Shown here: positions 1-7,144 of the stretch, one piece after another | Position numbering within the stretch: the stretch's first letter is position 1 | Layout of the letters: the number at the start of each line of letters is the position of its first letter | Assembly: GCA_964390115.1 (NCBI GenBank) | Contig: CAYMGT010000020.1 | Location: 1 to 15,043, forward strand | DNA length: 15,043 bases | Direction of reading: 5' to 3' | Source: JAIPJA01 sp964390115 | GTDB taxonomy: Bacteria > Patescibacteriota > Patescibacteriia > Patescibacteriales > UBA12465 | Program-made: the position numbers and the translations under genes | Notes under the pieces: model-generated | The model's database searches: none | The model's input: only the letters and a program-made list of their open reading frames with translations | What the model was told of the DNA's origin: nothing

Positions 1-915
1 AGGATAAACAACTTTTTTTGAACTTAGGTAATTTACTTCATTGGCCATTAAAGTTTTTTTATATAAAAGAGCATGGTCCCATTTCTTAGACACATAAAGA
101 ATATTATGTTTAAAATCTAGTCTAACAACATAATAAGGGCCACTTCCCCCTATATCTATACCTCTTCTTTGACCTATTGTATAGAAATATAGACCACGAT
201 GCTCACCTATTTTTTCACCTAACAAATTTCTTATTTCTCCAGGATTGTTAGCTAAGTGCTCTTTCAAAAAAATATTATGATCTCCTGACAAAAAGCAAAT
301 ATCTTGACTTTCTTTTTTTAAATACGGTAATTTAGCTTTATTAGCAATTTTTCTAAGCTTACTTTTTTTAAACTTTCCCACAGGAAAGATAATTTTTTCT
401 AGTTTTTCTTGACTAAAGTTATATAAAAAATAGGTTTGATCTTTTAAATTATCTCTGGAGCGAAATAATTTTTCCTCTAAACTTATACTAATACTAGTTT
501 TAAGTAGTTTAAAAAAATAATTTATAAAAATATTTCTATGATATTTTTTTTGTAAATAATGTCCTGTAGCTAAATGAGTAGCTCCTAGGTCTTGAGCTTG
601 CTTTAAAAGTTCACCAAATTTAATAAGTTTATTACATTTAACACAGGGGTTAGGAGTTAAACCTAATTTATAGCTGTTTATAAAGTAATCAATTACTTCT
701 TGTTTAAATTCATAACTTATATCTACAACTCTAAACTCAATATCTAATTTTTTAGCAACTTGTCTAGCGGCTTCCCTAGCCTCTTTGTCGCTAAAACCTA
801 AGTACATATACAAACCCATGACTTTAAAACCTTTGTCCTTAAGTAATTTTGCGGCCACCGAAGAGTCAACTCCACCTGACATAGCTATAGCTATAATTTT
901 TTTATTTTTTTTCAT
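1..915 (-). CDS. mnmA: tRNA-specific 2-thiouridylase MnmA (C-terminus cut by window edge)
   Basis: This cytoplasmic enzyme activates U34 of Lys, Glu and Gln tRNAs with ATP and inserts sulfur to give 2-thiouridine. The frame is open from the ATG at 915 to base 1 (305 codons), so about 50-60 residues of a roughly 360-residue protein lie outside the window. The PP-loop motif SGGVDSS is at residues 13-19. The motif TPNPCVKCN at 87-95 holds the likely nucleophile Cys94, and ESQDICFLSG at 202-211 holds the second catalytic Cys207. TIGQRRG follows in the central domain. All catalytic elements are present, so the gene appears intact as far as visible. The start lies one base after the stop of the upstream glycosyltransferase gene, which implies co-transcription and probably coupled translation. 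The family assignment is secure. Confidence 0.96.
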   Translation of the reverse strand, partial: MKKNKKIIAIAMSGGVDSSVAAKLLKDKGFKVMGLYMYLGFSDKEAREAARQVAKKLDIEFRVVDISYEFKQEVIDYFINSYKLGLTPNPCVKCNKLIKFGELLKQAQDLGATHLATGHYLQKKYHRNIFINYFFKLLKTSISISLEEKLFRSRDNLKDQTYFLYNFSQEKLEKIIFPVGKFKKSKLRKIANKAKLPYLKKESQDICFLSGDHNIFLKEHLANNPGEIRNLLGEKIGEHRGLYFYTIGQRRGIDIGGSGPYYVVRLDFKHNILYVSKKWDHALLYKKTLMANEVNYLSSKKVVYP

Positions 916-916
916 A

Positions 917-2053
917 CTACATAGAATTGAAAGTTTCTAAATAACTTTTAGCGGTTTTCTGCCAAGAAAAATTTAAGCTTCGGTCATAACCTCTTTTAAT
1001 ATAGAATTCTTTTAAATTATTATTATCTATAAGCTGAGAAATACTCCAAGCAATCTCCTTTACTCTAAATGGATTTATAAGTAAAGCACTGGAACCTGCC
1101 ACTTCACTTAAGCTAGAATTAAAACTACAAATAACTGGAGTTTTTACTGCCATGGCTTCTAAAATTGGAAAACCAAAACCTTCATAAAAAGAAGGAAACA
1201 CAAAAACCTCTGCTAAAGAGTATAAAGCTTTTTTATCTTCATCTTCAATATAGCCTAAAAATATAATATCATCTTTAAACTCTGACTTATGCCAAGAGTT
1301 AATAATATTTTGATAGCGCCACCCCTTAGAACCAGCAATAACTAATTTAACTGCTCTTAGATCAGGTCGCCTTCGTCGTAAAATATTATAAGCTTCTATT
1401 AAAGACACGATATTCTTTCTTGGCTCTAATGTAGATAAGGACAGAATGAATTTTTCTGCTAGTCCTAACTTATTTCTTACTCTTTCTTTTTCCTTATTAG
1501 ATATCTCATCAAAAAACCCTGACTCTAAGCCAGAATAAATGACCTCAATTTTTCTCTCAGGAATTGAAAAAAGCTCCATTATATCTAAACCAGTATTTTT
1601 GCTAACAGTCATAATCTTATCCGCATCATTGAGGATTTTTTTTATATTTAAAGCTTTGTGCCAAGAGTTTTTTCTTTGACTAAAAAACTCTCTATAGCGG
1701 ATAAATGATAGATCATGAACAGTTACTACATTCTTAACATCTTTACTTAAATTAAAAAAATTAAAATGTGGTTCCCAAAATAAATCCAATCCTCCCATAA
1801 CTTTATCTAGCTTGGGGTAATTTAACCCTTTTTGCATTATATAGTTGAATATCTTGTTTGGATAACTTGTTCTTATAACTTCAACCTCTGAAGGTAAGGT
1901 TGGTAAATTTACTTCAGATAATGAATTATAATACAAAAAATATTTATTTTCTTTATCCAATTCTAGTAAATTTAAAAGCAGATTATAGGTAAAAGTAGAG
2001 ACGCCACTAAAATTTTTATCCATTAAACTTCTAATATCAACACCTATTTTCAT
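917..2053 (-). CDS. GT4-family glycosyltransferase
   Basis: This is a retaining, GT-B fold glycosyltransferase that would transfer a sugar from a nucleotide donor onto a growing glycan at the cytoplasmic face of the membrane. The N-terminal acceptor domain begins MKIGVDIRSL and has a Gly-containing loop near residues 16-19 (FSGV) and TVHDLSF at 111-117. The C-terminal donor domain carries LEPRKN (209-214, with R212 and K213 expected to contact the donor phosphates) and the EX7E motif E291-E299 in EGFGFPILE. At 378 residues it has normal family length, and no transmembrane segment is seen. Sugar and linkage cannot be told from sequence. It sits 6 bases after the small membrane-protein gene and 1 base before mnmA. 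No Shine-Dalgarno precedes its ATG. Confidence 0.93.
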   Translation of the reverse strand: MKIGVDIRSLMDKNFSGVSTFTYNLLLNLLELDKENKYFLYYNSLSEVNLPTLPSEVEVIRTSYPNKIFNYIMQKGLNYPKLDKVMGGLDLFWEPHFNFFNLSKDVKNVVTVHDLSFIRYREFFSQRKNSWHKALNIKKILNDADKIMTVSKNTGLDIMELFSIPERKIEVIYSGLESGFFDEISNKEKERVRNKLGLAEKFILSLSTLEPRKNIVSLIEAYNILRRRRPDLRAVKLVIAGSKGWRYQNIINSWHKSEFKDDIIFLGYIEDEDKKALYSLAEVFVFPSFYEGFGFPILEAMAVKTPVICSFNSSLSEVAGSSALLINPFRVKEIAWSISQLIDNNNLKEFYIKRGYDRSLNFSWQKTAKSYLETFNSM

Positions 2054-2059
2054 AATTAC

Positions 2060-2581
2060 TTAGCTTATTAACAATTGATAAAATAAATAAAATAATACAA
2101 TAAATAAAAAAATCTTATAAACTACAACAAATTTACTATCCTGAAGATCAATTTTTTTAAGTTTATTTGTAATTAATTTTCTTTTAAAAATATAGAAAAA
2201 GAGAAAAATACAGGTAATTAAAAAGAAAACTGAGGTTATTAGAGAATAATTATACAAATGATTTCTATAAAAAATATTTGTTAAGAGAATAAATATAAAT
2301 GAAAAACCAGAAATTACAAATAATGGATAGCTACTAGAGAATAATTCAATTCTACTTCTTGTATTTAAAAACTTATCTTTATCAGCTATATATTTAAAAG
2401 AAAATAACTTGGCAGAATTTAAAAAAAATAGAAGATAGAAAATTAAAAAATAGAATATAAAAGACTCGACTTTAGAGCCAATAAATAGTTTATCATCAAA
2501 AAATAGTATAAAAGAAAACAATATATACAATACTATAATTAAATAATTGCTTAATTTATTATACTTAATTAACTTAGACAT
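2060..2581 (-). CDS. Five-helix integral membrane protein, unknown function
   Basis: I do not recognise this 173-residue protein. It is highly hydrophobic and rich in Phe, Leu, Ile and Tyr, with predicted membrane helices at about 12-28, 40-58, 85-104, 112-133 and 151-171. Lysine-rich connections at about 59-72 and 133-149 are probably cytoplasmic. There is no obvious catalytic motif, Cys pair or signal peptide. It lies between two GT4 genes with 6- and 9-base gaps, so its job is likely tied to the glycan pathway, for example as a scaffold or a small accessory membrane component. It is too short for a Wzx flippase or a Wzy polymerase (usually 10 or more helices). The function is unassigned; that it is a gene is supported by an open frame in register with the operon and by consistent hydrophobic segmentation. 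Confidence 0.75.
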   Translation of the reverse strand: MSKLIKYNKLSNYLIIVLYILFSFILFFDDKLFIGSKVESFIFYFLIFYLLFFLNSAKLFSFKYIADKDKFLNTRSRIELFSSSYPLFVISGFSFIFILLTNIFYRNHLYNYSLITSVFFLITCIFLFFYIFKRKLITNKLKKIDLQDSKFVVVYKIFLFIVLFYLFYQLLIS

Positions 2582-2590
2582 TGTTATAAT

Positions 2591-3691
2591 TTATTTCTTA
2601 TAAACTTTATCAATAAAATTATTAATCTCTCTTTTAAATCGCTCTTTAGAAAACTTTAAAGCATGTTCTCTAATTATTTCGGGACTAAAGTTTGTTTTAG
2701 AAAAGTTTTCTAAAACCTCAACTAAACTACAGGTCTCTTGTTTAGAGAAAAATAAACCCGTCTTCCCTTCTATAACAGTTTCCGTGGCCCCACCCTTATT
2801 ATAGGCTATAACTGGTCTACCTGAAGCCATTGATTCAACTACAGTAATGCCAAAATCTTCTTCTTGTGGATTGATATATGCCTTTGCTTGACTATATAAC
2901 TCTGCTTTTTCACTATCACTTACCCTACCTAAAAATTCAATATTACTACATCCTTTGGCAATTTTTTCTAATCTTTTTTTATCAATACCATCACCAAAAA
3001 TTTTTAATTTGTAATCTGCTCCTAATTTTTTAAAAGCTTCTATAACTAAATCAACTCTCTTGTAAGGAGCTAACCTACAACCAGCTAAAAAATAGTCTTT
3101 TTCTCTGTTTGATATTTTAAACTTATCCGTATCTACGGGCGGGTAAATAACTACACTATCTCGTCTATAATATTTTTTAATTCTAATTTTAACAGTCTGT
3201 GAATTAGCAATAAAATAATCAACTCTGTCTGCAGCGTTTCTATCCCACACCCTAAGCCAAGTTAAAATTAAAGAAATAACTTTCTTTATATACTTATTAT
3301 ATTTTAATTCATTCAAATATTGATGCATATCAGACCACAGATAACGAGTAGGAGTATGACAATAGCAAATATGCATAGTATCAGGTTGAGTAATAACGCC
3401 TTTGGCAAAAGAACTAGTATCAGAGATAACTAAATCATAATTTCTTAAATCAAAAAATTCTACCGCCATGGGCATTAAAGGTAAATACCACTTATAGTGA
3501 CTAACTCCACCTGGTAGTCTTTGAATAATTGAAGCTTGAATATCATAAGTGCTATAATTTTTTAAAATGTTTTTCTTGTCATACAATAAAGTATAAATAG
3601 TTGGATCGGAAAACATTTCTAAAAAAGTTTGTAGAACTTTTTCTGCCCCACCATCTTGGGCTAAATGATCATGAATTAAAGCTGTCTTCAT
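2591..3691 (-). CDS. GT4-family glycosyltransferase, WbaZ-like subgroup
   Basis: This 366-residue GT-B glycosyltransferase probably adds a hexose (mannose in the best-known relatives) to a lipid-linked glycan. It starts MKTALIHDHL with the glycine loop DGGAEKV (13-19), as in WbaZ/RfaB-type enzymes. CYCHTPTRYLW (109-119) is a signature seen in this subgroup. The donor-binding half has LAPYKRVD (207-214) and the EX7E pair E278-E286 in EEDFGITVVE, followed by GGATETV (300-306). No membrane segment is evident. It is 4 bases downstream of the sugar-phosphate transferase stop, so it plausibly acts on the product of that enzyme as the second step of glycan assembly; that order is inferred from context only. 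Confidence 0.93.
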   Translation of the reverse strand: MKTALIHDHLAQDGGAEKVLQTFLEMFSDPTIYTLLYDKKNILKNYSTYDIQASIIQRLPGGVSHYKWYLPLMPMAVEFFDLRNYDLVISDTSSFAKGVITQPDTMHICYCHTPTRYLWSDMHQYLNELKYNKYIKKVISLILTWLRVWDRNAADRVDYFIANSQTVKIRIKKYYRRDSVVIYPPVDTDKFKISNREKDYFLAGCRLAPYKRVDLVIEAFKKLGADYKLKIFGDGIDKKRLEKIAKGCSNIEFLGRVSDSEKAELYSQAKAYINPQEEDFGITVVESMASGRPVIAYNKGGATETVIEGKTGLFFSKQETCSLVEVLENFSKTNFSPEIIREHALKFSKERFKREINNFIDKVYKK

Positions 3692-3695
3692 AAAA

Positions 3696-5111
3696 CTAAA
3701 TTACTTCCCTTTTTTTAATCACTGCTAAGGGAGTTTTAAATAATATATTTAAATCCAAAAGTAAAGACCAGTTTTCAATATAATAAACATCTAACTTTAC
3801 CTCTTCTTCAAAAAGTAAATCACTACGACCGGAGATTTGCGCTAAGCCAGTTATACCTGGTTTAATTGTTAAAGTTTTTCTATGATGATGTTCATATTTA
3901 GCTACTTCTTCAGGTAAATGTGGTCTAGGTCCGACTAAACTCATTTTTCCAAAAAAAACTAAGAATAATTCAGGTAATTCATCAAAAGACCAACGACGAA
4001 TAAATTTTCCCACTCTAGTGATCCTGGGGTCATCTTTAATTTTTACCATCGGTCCATCAGCTCTGACATTTTTATCTGCTAATTCAGCATATCTCATAGA
4101 ATCAGAGGCAGGTATCATTGATCTAAACTTAAAGTATTTAAATAACTTTCCACCCTCACCAACCCTGTAGACAGGTGAGCCATCATCTTTTTTGGCAAAG
4201 AATATTGGTCCCTTAGAATCTAGTTTAATTAGAATTACTATTAATAAAAGCAAAGGTGATATTATAATAATAATAAGTGAAGAAACTAAAATATCAAAAA
4301 CTCTTTTAGCAATTCTTCCCCAACCATCTAAAGTAGTACGCTTAACCTCAGCCACAGGAATACCAGCTATCTCACTAACTTCTGTTTTTAAAACTTTTAT
4401 CCCTAACATATCAGCAGCGTATTTAAAGGTTAAATGATTCTCTGAAGCAAAGTCATATAGTTTTAAAATATCTACTTTTAATAAGTTAGGGTCAGCTTGT
4501 ATAATCTCATCAACCTCATTGTTTTTGATAAATTCTAATAATTCAGACCAAATATTAGTGTCTATTTCTTTAATCCTTTTAACCACTTTAAAGCCAGAGG
4601 TCTTTTTACTAGAAAATTCACTAATTAAATTATCAGCAGTTTTTCCAGCTCCAATGATTATAACTTTTTTCACACCCCAACCAAATTTATATGAACGTTT
4701 CTTTAACCAACTAACAAATACTCTTCCCAAACTAATATATAATATTGAAAATAGCCAAAAAGCTAAAACAATAAAGCGAGAATTAAATAGTTCACGTCTA
4801 AAAAATATTAAAATAACTATAAGCACTAAGCCCATTGAACAACCAATAAACACTCGATGCAATTCCTGACCCAGTTTTTTATTGCTCTTTACCACATATA
4901 AGCCTGATAGCACGAAAACAATTAACCAAAGCAAAGCGATAATAATAAGAATTTTGAAGTAATATCCAAAAGCAAGGTCAAACATTATTGGTCTAATATC
5001 AGTTGTAAATTCAGCAAAACGGAGATAATATGAACTAATACCGGCAACAATAAGCATTAAGAAATCTATTGGTAAAAGTAAAGATGTAAAAAATAAATCA
5101 GCTCTTTTCAT
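3696..5111 (-). CDS. Polyprenyl-phosphate sugar-1-phosphate transferase (WbaP/WcaJ type)
   Basis: The enzyme starts lipid-linked glycan synthesis by moving a sugar-1-phosphate from a UDP-sugar onto undecaprenyl phosphate in the inner membrane. Residues 1-135 hold four membrane helices (about 10-30, 50-72, 88-104, 112-132). A Rossmann-like domain follows (IIIGAGKTAD, 151-160; PF13727-type). The bacterial sugar transferase domain (PF02397) covers about 265-471: the hydrophobic re-entrant helix after KRVFDI (269-274), KFRSM (328-332), the acidic DELPEL (377-382), VGPRP (393-397) and the C-terminal GITGLAQISGRS (419-430). Its 471 residues match full-length family members, so both domains are intact. 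The start is preceded by a run of nine T and no Shine-Dalgarno. It leads the glycan operon and lies 40 bases after the RNase P RNA. The sugar cannot be predicted. Confidence 0.95.
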   Translation of the reverse strand: MKRADLFFTSLLLPIDFLMLIVAGISSYYLRFAEFTTDIRPIMFDLAFGYYFKILIIIALLWLIVFVLSGLYVVKSNKKLGQELHRVFIGCSMGLVLIVILIFFRRELFNSRFIVLAFWLFSILYISLGRVFVSWLKKRSYKFGWGVKKVIIIGAGKTADNLISEFSSKKTSGFKVVKRIKEIDTNIWSELLEFIKNNEVDEIIQADPNLLKVDILKLYDFASENHLTFKYAADMLGIKVLKTEVSEIAGIPVAEVKRTTLDGWGRIAKRVFDILVSSLIIIIISPLLLLIVILIKLDSKGPIFFAKKDDGSPVYRVGEGGKLFKYFKFRSMIPASDSMRYAELADKNVRADGPMVKIKDDPRITRVGKFIRRWSFDELPELFLVFFGKMSLVGPRPHLPEEVAKYEHHHRKTLTIKPGITGLAQISGRSDLLFEEEVKLDVYYIENWSLLLDLNILFKTPLAVIKKREVI

Positions 5112-5134
5112 AAAAAAAAATTTAAATATTTAAA
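5112..5134 (-). terminator. Weak A/T-only hairpin plus T9 run between rnpB and the sugar transferase
   Basis: On the minus strand a perfect palindrome TTTAAATATTTAAA (5121-5134) is followed directly by nine T (5120-5112) and then the ATG of the sugar transferase. The layout resembles an intrinsic terminator for the RNase P RNA, but the stem has no G or C and would be very weak. It could instead be just the AT-rich leader of the next gene. Termination, processing or read-through cannot be told apart from sequence. Confidence 0.25.
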
Positions 5135-5151
5135 GTTATAAAATATAAAGT

Positions 5152-5504
5152 AAAGGAAGGGCTATAAGCCGGATTCTGTCTTAAATGATTATCTATCTAG
5201 GTTATTTGTTACCAAATAACTCGGGCGAGCCACTTTTTTCCCCTAAGGGATTTGCTCTTTCTCCAAGCAGGGTTTACCACAACTTTCTGTCACCAGAAAG
5301 AGAGAATTGTAGCTTAAAAAAACACCAATTCACTTTTCACCTTTCGCTATCTTTATTGAGAGCTAGTATAGTCTCTGCGGCACTTTCCCTAGAATTACTT
5401 CTGGTGGGCGTTACCCACTGCCATTTTCCTTGCTAAAAGCAATTCGGAGTCCGGACTTTCCTCTTTATTTAAATAAAAATAAAGCAATCATTCGCCCTTC
5501 CTTT
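5152..5504 (-). ncRNA. rnpB: RNase P RNA
   Basis: This is the catalytic RNA of ribonuclease P, which cuts the 5' leader off tRNA precursors. Read on the minus strand, it shows the hallmark GAGGAAAGTCCGGACTCC near the 5' end, GGGAAAGTGCCGCAGAGA in the middle, GGTAAACCC, and ACAGAATCCGGCTTATAG near the 3' end. The two termini pair perfectly over 11 bases (AAAGGAAGGGC at 5504-5494 with 5162-5152), forming helix P1, which sets the ends and gives about 353 nt. Internal hairpins support the fold: an 8-bp stem at 5463-5484 (P3-like), a 7-bp stem with a GUGA loop at 5283-5300 and an 8-bp stem with a GUAA loop at 5201-5220. A promoter places +1 at about 5504. Mature ends may differ by a few bases. Confidence 0.97.
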
Positions 5505-5510
5505 ATGTTT

Positions 5511-5539
5511 ATAGTAGTATATAATCACTTAAAAGTAAA
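5511..5539 (-). promoter_or_regulatory. Sigma-70-type promoter of rnpB
   Basis: On the minus strand TTTACT (5539-5534) is separated by exactly 17 bases from TACTAT (5516-5511). The six bases AAACAT then lead to A5504, the first base of the P1 helix. Each box matches 4 of 6 consensus positions, and the spacing and agreement with the RNA 5' end make the assignment persuasive. An overlapping TATACT at 5521-5516 is an alternative -10 box. Confidence 0.6.
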
Positions 5540-5818
5540 GATTATTCTAATTAACTAGAGATTATTATTTCTGCTCAAACGTATTATGTATTATACTTTT
5601 ATAAAAATGGAAGTTGCAGGGTTACAAGTTATTTTCAACATTAAAGTTTAATGCATCCAAATTCTCATTTCTAATACTGTTGTGTCGCAAATCAATTTTT
5701 TTTGACTTTTTCAAATTAATAAGACCACTCCCCAGGATCTTACATATAACACATTAAGATTCCTACTTATTAACTCCTTTTAACTCCTTTATAGGAAGTA
5801 TTAAAATACTACTTAAAA
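5540..5818. other. Gene-free gap with a doubtful coding remnant
   Basis: No tRNA, convincing gene or mobile element is seen here. On the minus strand one frame is open for 43 codons from 5753 to a TAA at 5622-5624, preceded in frame by another stop at 5754-5756. It has no usable ATG. Its translation includes KKIDLRHNSIRNENLDAL, which resembles one leucine-rich-repeat unit, so it may be the tail of a decayed gene; chance is also plausible in such AT-rich DNA. The gap also holds a tandem 10-mer at 5771-5790 and an imperfectly placed hairpin (AGTATT/AATACT, 5797-5810) just after the HAD gene stop, which lacks a T run and is not a standard terminator. Confidence 0.3.
5771..5790. repeat. Perfect tandem duplication of a 10-mer
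   Basis: The unit TAACTCCTTT occurs twice head to tail (5771-5780 and 5781-5790). On the minus strand this reads AAAGGAGTTA twice, giving two strong Shine-Dalgarno-like AAGGAG motifs that precede no real gene. It lies 29 bases beyond the stop codon of the HAD phosphatase gene. Confidence 0.85.
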
Positions 5819-6460
5819 TTAATTTAATATTTCTTTTATTTTCGAGAAATTTTTTAATAAATAGTCGGGACGTGCTTGTTCTAATTTATTATTTTCTTGA
5901 GCTCCAGTTTTAACTGCAATAGAGATAACTCCTGCGTTTTTTGCCATCTTTATGTCATTTACAGTATCACCTATGTAAATAGTTTCACTAGGCAAAACAT
6001 TTAATTTTTTCATAATCATATTTAATCCATTAGGCAGAGGTCTTTTGTGTGCATAATCTCCAAGAGAAAAAACTATTTCAAAATCTTTAAAATCTAACAA
6101 TGAAAGATTTACTTGAACTTCTTGTTTAATCATGCAACTCAGAACACAAATTATGATGTGTTTATTTTTTATATATCGCAATGTCTCATTGGTTTGTGGA
6201 AAAACTTTCATTAAATGAGTTGCCTTTGAAGGATAAATTTTTTTAAATTCTTCATAACAATAACTTGCTTTATCCTTGTAGCCTTCTGGAAGATAATTTT
6301 TTACGTAATCAAAAATACTCACACCAAAAGCAGAGAGTAATTTATCTCTCGAGCCTAATGGAATATTGTTTTCTTGAAATACCTTTTCAATACATTGAAT
6401 AATGGCTCTATCAGTTTTAACAAGCACGCCACCTATGTCTGTAATAATTAATTTAATCAT
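5819..6460 (-). CDS. HAD-superfamily hydrolase (probable small-molecule phosphatase)
   Basis: This soluble 213-residue protein is a haloacid-dehalogenase-type hydrolase that probably removes phosphate from a small phosphorylated metabolite. Motif I is DIGGV with nucleophile Asp8, but the usual second Asp is Gly10, as in the DxGxV branch of the superfamily that includes YihX-like phosphatases. A helical cap spans roughly 16-85. Motif II is Ser108 (VLSCM), motif III is Lys139 (HKRP) and motif IV is GDTVND with Asp165 and Asp169. The order and spacing are normal, so it should be folded and metal-binding. The substrate is unknown. It stands alone on the minus strand, divergent from the VTT protein gene, with no operon partner to suggest a pathway. 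No Shine-Dalgarno precedes the ATG. Confidence 0.88.
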   Translation of the reverse strand: MIKLIITDIGGVLVKTDRAIIQCIEKVFQENNIPLGSRDKLLSAFGVSIFDYVKNYLPEGYKDKASYCYEEFKKIYPSKATHLMKVFPQTNETLRYIKNKHIIICVLSCMIKQEVQVNLSLLDFKDFEIVFSLGDYAHKRPLPNGLNMIMKKLNVLPSETIYIGDTVNDIKMAKNAGVISIAVKTGAQENNKLEQARPDYLLKNFSKIKEILN

Positions 6461-6488
6461 AATAAATAATAGATAAATATATATTTCC

Positions 6489-6518
6489 TTAAAAGCAAAA
6501 ATTAAGCTAAAATATAAT
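6489..6518 (+). promoter_or_regulatory. Candidate promoter of the VTT membrane protein gene
   Basis: A perfect TATAAT lies at 6513-6518, with TTAAAA at 6489-6494 as a weak -35 box (4 of 6, spacing 18). Transcription would begin near 6525 and leave a leader of about 20 bases before the ATG at 6546. The region is very AT-rich, so a chance match is possible. A second TATAAT on the minus strand at 6541-6536 could serve the divergent HAD gene. Confidence 0.4.
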
Positions 6519-6545
6519 TATTGTTAATCTATGTAATTATATCAC

Positions 6546-7121
6546 ATGAAAAAAATCATTAAAACGAATAAAAAGATTATCTTTTGGATTTGGCTATCAT
6601 TAATTTTGTTAGCTTTTTTAACTTATACTTTTTTTCCTAAATTTTTTAGCCCCAAAGCTATAATGATCTTTATTGATAGCTATTATTTAAAGGCTTTAAT
6701 AATCTTCTGCCTATTTCTATTTATTAGAGGCTTTTTACTTATTCCTCCATTAATTATAACTATTAGCAGTTTAGCAATTTTTGATCCTTTAACAGCTTTT
6801 TTAGCTAATACACTAGCTATATTAGTTTCAACTTTTTTAATCTATAAAGCATCGAGATATTTGGATTTTGATATTTATCTTAAAAAATTTGAAAAACCTA
6901 TAAACCAAATAAAAGATACTTTACAAAAAAAAGAAATAGCTGTAATAAGTGCTTGGAGCTTTTTCTCTTTCTTCCCCACTGATTTAATCGTCTATACTAG
7001 TGCCAGTCTAAAAATTCCTTTATGGAAATGCTTACTAGGAGTATTTATAGGTACTGCAATAATTAACGCTATAACTATTTATTCCTTAGGTTCGCTAATA
7101 AATCTTTATAAATTATTCTAA
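6546..7121 (+). CDS. VTT-domain (TVP38/TMEM64, DedA-like) membrane protein
   Basis: This 191-residue integral membrane protein belongs to the VTT/SNARE-associated family, whose better-known members help move lipids such as undecaprenyl phosphate or phospholipids across the membrane. Helices are seen at about 12-29, 46-60, 80-100, 132-144 and 162-182. Family features are RGFLLIPPLIITISS (61-75) followed by an acidic FDPLTAFLANT segment (79-89), which would form the first re-entrant hairpin. The motif FFPTDLIVYTSASLKIP (142-158) and the GVFIGTAI helix (165-172) form the second. It is somewhat shorter than typical TVP38 proteins (about 200-230). It is the only large gene on the plus strand and runs convergently into the permease gene, leaving 23 bases between stops. 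The exact substrate is not predictable. Confidence 0.8.
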   Translation: MKKIIKTNKKIIFWIWLSLILLAFLTYTFFPKFFSPKAIMIFIDSYYLKALIIFCLFLFIRGFLLIPPLIITISSLAIFDPLTAFLANTLAILVSTFLIYKASRYLDFDIYLKKFEKPINQIKDTLQKKEIAVISAWSFFSFFPTDLIVYTSASLKIPLWKCLLGVFIGTAIINAITIYSLGSLINLYKLF

Positions 7122-7144
7122 TTTGATATAGTATTAAAAATAAA

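Noticed and set aside
4192..4869. Plus-strand open frames of 81 and 116 codons
   Set aside because: They are antisense to the intact sugar-phosphate transferase gene, with low-complexity translations and no family features.
5185..5436. 83-codon plus-strand open frame
   Set aside because: It lies entirely within the RNase P RNA, on the opposite strand, and its peptide only reflects the conserved RNA sequence.
5595..5650. Short plus-strand frame starting at an ATG near 5608
   Set aside because: It ends after 14 codons and has no supporting promoter, ribosome site or similarity.
5797..5810. AGTATT/AATACT hairpin after the HAD gene as a terminator
   Set aside because: The stem is short and AT-rich, and no T run follows on the minus strand.
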